Shown here one piece after another: positions 51,701 to 60,700 of a DNA stretch of 64,000 nucleotides. Positions within the stretch are counted from its first letter, which is position 1; each line of letters begins with the position of its first letter. The notes below the pieces were generated by a model. The model was not told the origin of the DNA, ran no database searches, and saw only the letters and a program-made list of their open reading frames with translations. The stretch is taken from the NCBI RefSeq assembly GCF_037975245.1, contig NC_092572.1:5105501-5169500 (forward strand), written 5' to 3'. This DNA is from Apostichopus japonicus. Taxonomy: Eukaryota; Echinodermata; Holothuroidea; Aspidochirotida; Stichopodidae. A program made the translations under genes and the position numbers.

Positions 51701-54700
51701 AGGAATGTGACCACAAATCTAAAGATGCTATTATCCAGCATCATATCCAGTTTTTCTCAGAAGAGGGAGTCTGGGAATCGAGTATCAGCAGATACCGATA
51801 TTACAGTTACTAAATCAATAGTCGTGCATAAGACAACACCTGTGCATTGTATGGAAGGCCAGCTTACTACATGGCATTACTAACACAGCACTAACATTTC
51901 TAAACTTTGTACCTTGGTTTGAGTAAAGTTATATTTGCAAGTAAAATTCAGTGCAAAAAAATTTAAAAATTTAAAAATTCAATAGAAGAGGTCACCTGCC
52001 TGGATCCACGCCCTGGTATCCAACTCGTATTCCCAGTATAACAACTGAAGAATTTCTGTTGCTTTCAACAGAAATTATATAGGCCAACTAAAATGGATAC
52101 AATTTTTGCTTATTTAGAATCAGTATGCAATCAGAAAATTCCAACTCAAATAAAGATAACAGATATGTTGCAAATAAAATTTAAGTCAATAGGAGACCAA
52201 AAAAGATTGGTTAAAAGGTCATGTTGTTAATGATTGGTTGATAGACCTGTAGAAAAGCCTCATAATGACGCGAGTAAATTTATGTCAAAATTCTTACATC
52301 GTGCTTTCCCAAGCTGCCGCATAAGAAGCACACGATCCGAGGTATAAATGGCTCAGATGAAATCAGCGACACTCCCTGCCTCCAAAGAACATCCATTTCA
52401 AAGTTTTCCTGCGAGGAGAAATAGAACAAACACAACAGTCAGACTCATCAATGATATCTACTGCATGATTATTGTATAGAGCGTGGTGGCCAATTGGCTA
52501 AGGCGTCAGACTCGTGATCCAAGGATTGCCGGTTCGATTCCTGCCTAGTTCATTACGTTGTGTCCTTGGGCAAGATGCTTTATCTCACATGCCTCTCTCC
52601 ACCCAGGGGTTTAATGGGTACCTGTGAGGTAACTTGTCTTTGGGCCCAGTATATAACTGCTGCCGACTGGAGGGATTGTCTCTGGGACAGGTTATCACTG
52701 ACCAGGGGTAATATAACTTCTGTAAAGCGCTTTGAGACCTATCGCTGGTATAAAGCGCTATATAAAAAGCAAATATTAAATATTATTAGAGGGGCCTGAC
52801 ATTTCCATCCCATCAACAAAAATAGATGAACGACACATGCAACTTGGAAGGACGACTTATTTCGAACATTGAGCGATGAACAGAGTCAAACTATTTTCTT
52901 CCGGTAATCACCCCTAACAGTCCATCTTAACAGAGAACCAATGTGGATGCAACGCTATCACACCTGCTAGGATAAAAAACTCAGGACATCTAACTGTACA
53001 ATGTCTTAAAGTTTTGAATTTCTGAGTAATGTTTGCTTTGTTTTTCCCCCAAGAATGACACCTCTTTCCAGTTATAAGGAGGGTGGTGGAACCTGCTGCC
53101 TGGCACTCTTTTTATTACAAAAGTGATCAAATAAACTACATGGATGATTGAAACAAGGAATTCTAGGAGAGGTTCTTCTAAATATGTGTTATCAATTTTC
53201 TTTTTCTCCCATCGTTTTAAATCTGTGACTGTGGGCTACCCTCGTTCTGAATTAACTCCCCAATGCAATCAACTATTTACACCCATTTCCACATATTAAG
53301 TACCCCATAATCTCCTCCTCTCCACCACACAGATATTCCAGACAACATACAAGATGATATAATCCTATTTTGCAAGGTGCCAAAGTGTCTGAATTTAAAA
53401 CTTGAAAAATACTTTACTACTCACAACTATATTAATTGCAAATAGCATTTGCAATATTTGTCAATATCGAAATAGCATTGAAAAATGTATCGAAATAAAA
53501 CTTTAAAACACTGTCTTAAGAACAAAGAGAGGACGACTCACCAGAAAGTTGATCTTTATGAGATGCTTCTCAGGTTTCTTCGGCGGAATCATTTCCATCT
53601 GAGGTCGTTGGAATGTCGCTACCGTTGTGGTCAATACCGAGCCTTTCGGTTTATTCTGGGGAGCGTTGCTCTTTACTTGGACGGATGACGCGCTTACAGC
53701 CAGCCTTGTGATTGGTCGTCGATCAATTGCGACATCCTGAAAAAGATTAGTTCAAACGTCTTCTGAATTTGGCCGCGAGGTATTCATCCCATAAAGAGAC
53801 TCATTTCTAAACCTCGGTCGCACATTGCCTTGACTGAACACGACCAGACTAGATGCGACCATTGGGACCTAGTTTTCCATTTTGGTCAAGACCCTCTAGT
53901 TTTACAACTGACCCCACTGACAAGCTGGTGATTTGTTAACAATCAGTGTAACATGTGTTAACAATCCATGTTAACAATGATGTTAACAATGCTGTAACAC
54001 TGACAAAACTGCTGATTGTTCAAATAAAATGTTTCTTGTTAACAAAGAGTGCTACTTTAAGTAACATGGAAACTTGCTTCCCTGTGATTGGATTACATTT
54101 GTTACAACTAGCTAGTTTTAGTCGTGTATAACCGCACACTGTCCAGTTCAGCCAGTAAGTAAAACATTCCATTCCGAGTTTCCCTAAAACTGACAAAAAT
54201 CTTGAACCTAGCCTTAAAGTTAAAGTTGAACGTATACAGCCTTGTTCAAGGTTCTCTCACACAACTTTACAACACTAATCATTGGTAAATTCTCACACCC
54301 ACACATAACCGAAGTGTACGCAATACAAGCAATCCCTCCCGGGGCACTATAGCGCACAACAACTACGTGTGCCCTGGGGGACTTCCCATAGGATACAGCC
54401 ACAGACCGGGTCACGCAACTATACTTACAAGTTATCTCGCAAGTCCCCAATAGTGCACATGGCTTATGAGAGGCAATGGAGATTAAGTGCCTTGCCCAAG
54501 CACACAACGTCATGATCTGGCCAGGACTTGAACCTGCAAACCTTAGATTGCCAGTCTATTGCCTTAACCACTCGACCACAACACTCTCATCAGCACATGC
54601 TCCTGCACACTGAACCTTTGGCGTGACATTGATGATATGAGGATAGGCTGGCAGTGTGCATGTGTGTAGGAGCATGTACAGTGTGGAGCTGTATTTAAAA

Positions 54701-57700
54701 ACTCACTACTACTCACTGTAAGCAACTGACCGGGCTTTTCATAGCAAAATTAATAAGCCAATATTCTACTTTTTTCATACGGTTCACTAAAGTAATGCAA
54801 ACTTTACCACATAATATTACTCTCTAACGAGGGTTGCAATTAACAGTGAATAGGCCTTACAAGGTAACAAGACAACCTTTTTGCCCTAATTAATGTGTGC
54901 AAACTATAAAGAGCCACGGTTTCAGATCTTTTGATTATTATCAAGTTATGAGAATATTAAGGCTGTGTACACACAGACTTAAAAACACAATCTTTGCAAT
55001 TAACAGTGAATGGGCCTTACAAGGTAATGGCAAGACAACTTTGCCCTAATTAATGTGTGAAAATTATATAAAGAGCTACAGTTTCAGATCTTTTTATTAT
55101 TATCAAATTATGAGAATATTAAGGCTGTGTACACAAAAACTTCTATACACAATCCTTGCATTTTGAAAAGTGCAAAGAGCAATTTCTCAAACCAATAATT
55201 CTGGTAAATGCCTAATCAGTTACTCCCTAACGAAATCCTTGAAGAATAACAAAACTCTCACCCCTCTCTCATCCCCAATCTCTCACCCCCAAATCTCTCA
55301 CAGAGTTGTTGACAATTGACAATTCATAATCATGGACGTTAAATATGAATGTAAGAGACTGACTTCGGTCAGCTTGCAGCTTTGATAAGCCAATGAGGCT
55401 TCTTCGCGAGTTCCTGCTTGCAGGAGGATCTAAAATACATAAACTCTCACCCCAGAAACGTCCTTCATTCTGACCACTTTCCGATTCGTAGGGAGCTTGA
55501 CGCGGGTCTTCCTTGGGGGCTCTGTGGCCTGCGCAGAGGCGTAGGAGGAGAAAATATTTCCCTGGGGTTGATGGATGGGTGGTGAGGTCATAATGCCGTC
55601 CAAGGGACTATTAATTGGCGGTGAGGTCAACTGGTGAGGTAGTAGAGGAACGAAGTTGTCCAAGTTCGATGGCAGCGAATTTCTCTGAATCTGTAGCATG
55701 TTCTTTCTGTTTGCTCGTCGGATGACATTTCCCACCCGTCCTCCTGCCCCTCCGTCTTGTATGTTCTCCTGACCCTTTGCCCGCAGCGAAACTTTCATAT
55801 TTTTGCAACGGCGCATGCTGAGAGCAAAGGAAAGAATCACCAGAAAGATGTTATAGGACAACAATCGAGGCCACATATGGAAGGCATTAAAGATCAAAGG
55901 CACCCATTTGACTTTGAAGTGTGACAGAACATTAGAAATAATATGTGCAGTCCAGGTTGTATTGTATAGCACATTTAAGTTTTGTGAAATGGCATTTTAA
56001 ACAGCTGAGATTCGTCAAATTAAAGTGTGTGTGGACTGTATAGTCTAATTAACAGACCACACTTCAGATACATTAGTTCCTCAGATGTTACACAGATATC
56101 AATGGGAATATCCGTTATATCCGTTATAATACAGAAAGGTGTAGTCTTCTTACGCCAAGTAAGTTGGGTCGTGTTTAGACCCATACAACATCCTTAATCC
56201 AGTCGTTTCCATTTGGTTGCTGAATTCATTTGGTTGCTGAATTATGGCAAATTTACCAAACCTTCCAATTCAAATCTTTGAAGAAGATCCTGCTAGGATC
56301 GAAACATCAGGCCAACTTACTTTTACACATTCTCCTACACAGGCTCTCTAGTAGATAAGCAGTTTGCTAACAGTTTTATTTTAATTCAAAACTAAAAACG
56401 ATCAACTTAACACCACATACATTTCTAAAAGGTTATACATAATTCCATCAAATTCTTGAATTTTCCACTCAGATTCTTTCTGACATTCAGTATGCAAAAG
56501 TAAAATTGTAAACTGAAGATTTTATTCAACTTTCTTCTTTTTAATAAATGATAAAATGATTAATGAATGATGACTAGCTACAATAATGAACTCTACTCTT
56601 GCGAGATAGCTTTAACCGATGAAAAAACAAAGCAGTTATAAAGAAGGTATTTAATCTCATTTTGATAAATTTTTCAATGAAATTTGATGCCCATTTCTCA
56701 TAAAAATATTGGCAACTAGATGGATTAGTCTAATTTTGTTTCAAAGGATAACAAAATTGTAGAAAATATATAATTTTCCAATTTAACAGTGTTAAGCACT
56801 ACAATGCAGAAGGTTTGGGCCATGCAATATGGAGCACAGAATCAAACATGTGAAGAACTTGCACAGGGGACCTTAATGTGATCAGTAACACTTCTTTTGA
56901 GTAACACTTGGTAAGATCGGAAAAATGTCAAAACAAACCCTAAAAGGCTACTTTTCTTCATGGGGGGGGGGGGGGTGGGGGTGGTTATTGCTGTTTAATT
57001 TCCCTTTCAGAGTAAAAGGTTTACAGATCTCTAGCCATATCACACCTAAGCATATTCTACATCTCCTAATAAAATGGTATCTCACTGATATTCCAAAGAT
57101 GTGAAAACTTCAAAGAGAACACAGGTGATAAATGCATCCAGTGGTTGTGTACATCTTGTATGTAAACTGAAACCGAAACTAAAGTAACAGTGTCTTATTA
57201 ACGGCAGGAAGGGAGGGAAGTGATAGGAATACGGACGGTAAGATTGCCGTTGGTGCCGTTGGTTAATTCCAGCCCAGATCAAAGTACTCACTTGCACGCC
57301 TGTTTCTTGGTGCCCGGTCCTCCGTACTTCTTCATGTCCCTGAAAAGACAAAATGAAAGCAATTTTGTCACAAATTGTGAAAGGGAAGTGAAATTTCAAG
57401 ACCACAAAATGCTTTCCAGATTAGAAACAAACAAAGACGACGAACGAAACCGATTATGTCAGTAGAAAGGCATAACCTGATTGAGTGATTTCAAAGACCA
57501 ATGCTTCCTCACCCCAGCACACCTCCATCATAACAATGTACTTCTATCCATCAGCATTCTGTTTCACCATTGACACAATTTTAAGTTCTTGTATGCAGAA
57601 CACTGTTTGTCGTGGGGGGAGGGGGTGAGGCCAAGGGAGTGGAAATACTGTAATTTTTTTAGTGTTCAAAATTATGTATAGCCATTTTGGAGGTTCTGAA

Positions 57701-60700
57701 TTTCCTCTATTATTAAGTACTATGGTTGCTGATTGCTGTGAAAACACAACTATACATCATCAGACTTGTATATTAATTGGACCTTTTTTGCTATGATAAA
57801 TTATTCCCTGAGGAGGAGGGAGGCGGGAGGGAGGAGGTAGGGAGGAGGGAGGGAGGAGGTAGGAGGGAGGAGGAAGAGAGAGGAGGTAGGAGGGAGGAGA
57901 GTGGAGGGAGGAAGGGAGGAGGTAGGGAGGAGGTAGGAGGTAGGAGGGAGGAGAGTGGAGGGAGGAAGGGAGGAGGTAGGGAGGAGGTAGGAGGTAGGAG
58001 GGAGGAGAGTGGAGGGAGGAAGGGAGGAGGTAGGGAGGAGGCAGGAGGGAGGAGGGAGGAGGGAGGAGGGAGGAGGGATAGAAACTTGACTCAATTTTGA
58101 GGTCCTGTCAGACCAATGTAATTTTAGTTTTAGTTTTTTTATCCATTTCCTCTTTACTCTCCATTTCGTAGTAGTAGTAGCAGCTGTGTGTGTTCAACAT
58201 TTCTTTCTTTCTGTTATTCGATGTTTTCTATTTATCAATAGTCAAATCAAAATCAAAATCAAATCAAATCAAACTTTTCATCTCAAACAAACTTACTTGC
58301 AGCTGTCACAAACTTGACAGTTTTCTGTGATCATACAACCCTCGCACACCCCACAGCGAACGGTCCTTTTCATCGACTTCCCGCTCTGGTTCTTGATTTT
58401 CGGTTCGAAATCTCCGCCTGGAAAATTCGGTTCCATCCAGTAATCCCCAGCGTACTTTTTCGACTGATGCCTGCCGGCTCGCATCGGTGACGTTAATCTC
58501 TTGCCTTGAAGATTAGAAACAAAAGCTCATCTTTTGAGTGGTGAAAACTGACAACGTTTTTGAAAATAACTTTTTGTTTAAAATGTCTCATTGAACAAAA
58601 AGAAGTATAGCAGATCAAATCTAGCATAAATGCAAACTTAAATAAAGGCATATCCATGACGTTGCTGGGAATAAAAGTGATTGTTATTAAAGTTAAGATG
58701 AACATTTATGATGAACATTTCCATATTTTTTTTCATTTTCATTTGGGGGAGGGGTGGGGGGGACAGTAAAATATGTTTATTTTACCTTACCTTTTTAAAA
58801 TAATATAAAAAATATTTAACATTGCCAAAGTTTTCCCCCATTTACCCAATGCTAACTGCTCACCACTCAACTCTGTGATGTCATCTGGGCCATACTGAGC
58901 GGGGCTCTGTCGCAGTGCCACCGCTGCCCTCCGACAGACGTGCTTTATTCTTGGACCGCCTGCACCCCTGATGATTATTTGTTTCACTGCAATTTCTTTC
59001 TTCTGCATAGAAACAGAAAACAAAGTAAATAAACAATATGGGCACCAAATTAATCTTGCAGGTCACAGTGAAATTTTGCACACAGCAGGGATTGACTCAA
59101 CGCATAAAAGAATGTTCACACCTACTATGAATACAAAATGGAAAATACAACATTATATTGGAAATAATAATAATAATCATAATACAATGGGTTTATGTAG
59201 TGTCAAACCATAAACAAGAAGTAGTTGCCCTAGGCGCTTAACAAAACTAGTCAATCTCAATCAAAGGAACAAGGAAAGAAATGAGTCTTTAGGTAACTCA
59301 TAAACGTAGAAAGTTAAGATCAATATCTAACATGGTCTGGTAGCTGGTTCCACAGATAAGGAGCAGAGTAGTTCAAACATCAGGTCAATCCATGCCAAAT
59401 CAACAGTGGCCTCCACGTTCAACTATCTCAGAATCGCCTGAAATTGATATGGTGTCTTGCCATATGTCTCAAAGGATGAAATTGGGCAAAAAAAAATGTG
59501 GAAAACTTTTGGTTGCTAGGATACGGCCCCGCCTAGCTACCAAATCCAGATTGCATTTTAAGAGCCCTAAATTTGTGTCAAGTCTGGAGGCATCTTTTGC
59601 ATAAATGTAAAGTATTTTATGTCTGGTATTGCAGATATTGTGGAAGACATGTGACCAGTCTTCGAATTTAGCTAATTTTGAGGAAAATTTACGGTACGTA
59701 ATTAACATGTGATAGGGGCCTTTTCTGGCCCTACTTTGAGTGTGCTCAATATTCACAAACAAAGGCATGTTTGAGTTTTAATCTGCATAGGATCCTTGTC
59801 CTTGTCGATGTGGAATCGACCCAAAAACCTGTTGATTTGGCATGGATTGACCTATATGCATATATGCTTTAAAGCATGGATTGGGAAGAGAATGGTAGGC
59901 CTTGGCAGAGGAATAAAGACAACAGGCAGGAGATATAGGGAGAGATTACCTGTGAGATATATACAGACTGTTCCAAATCATGAGCACAGAAAGTTAGCAG
60001 GAGAATTGAAATTTAAATTTGTCACTAATAGGAAGCCAGTCCTACATATTCATTGTTCATCTGTATTATTGAAATAGTCAATTACAAGGAGACCCCATAT
60101 AAAATGTCCACAGAGAATGTATATTTCGTGTTTTTGGAAATCCATTATTCAGTGATATTCATTTATCTCTATTGCTTTACTGATGAAGAAAAAACCTCAC
60201 TCTAAGGTTCCACTTCTCGGATTAATCGGGTTTGGCAAACCTCACAGACCCAAAAATGAAATTGAGAACTTATCTAAGTGAAATGAATAAGTTTCAAAAT
60301 TGTGTATCTTAGCAACAGAACCAGTTATCAAAATGACAGTTGATCCGAATGTATATCGTTTTATTTGCAGCTGCATTACAGTGAGTATAAATCTTTGACT
60401 TTGTTAACTCTTTAAAAGTTTAAAATAGTTTTCTACAAACCCCTGGTTTCTTCTCCTCTTCTGGTGAGCGGTCTGCTCTTTGTGCTTCCGCCATCTGTTT
60501 GTAGACTGTAGGGGAAAAGGAAGATGACAAATTGACTTCAAGTTTCTGAACCCTGTAAAGTGATTTACTGTACCCCTCACCCCTCCTTGCTTAAACACCC
60601 ACCCCTCCCAAACATCTGGCTGTGATCACAAATTCACAACCAGCAGCTCAATGAAGTGAAAAAAAATATACACATGGAATGAAGTACAGTCTATAGGCCT

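Noticed and set aside
52481-52555. Functional tRNA-Leu gene
   Set aside because: It has a perfect B box but runs straight into a SINE body and tail with no terminator, so it is a SINE head.
57777-58100. Open frames on both strands in the GGAGG tract
   Set aside because: A pure purine/pyrimidine repeat has few stop codons. The predicted Gly/Arg/Glu and Pro/Ser/Leu proteins are composition artefacts inside an intron.
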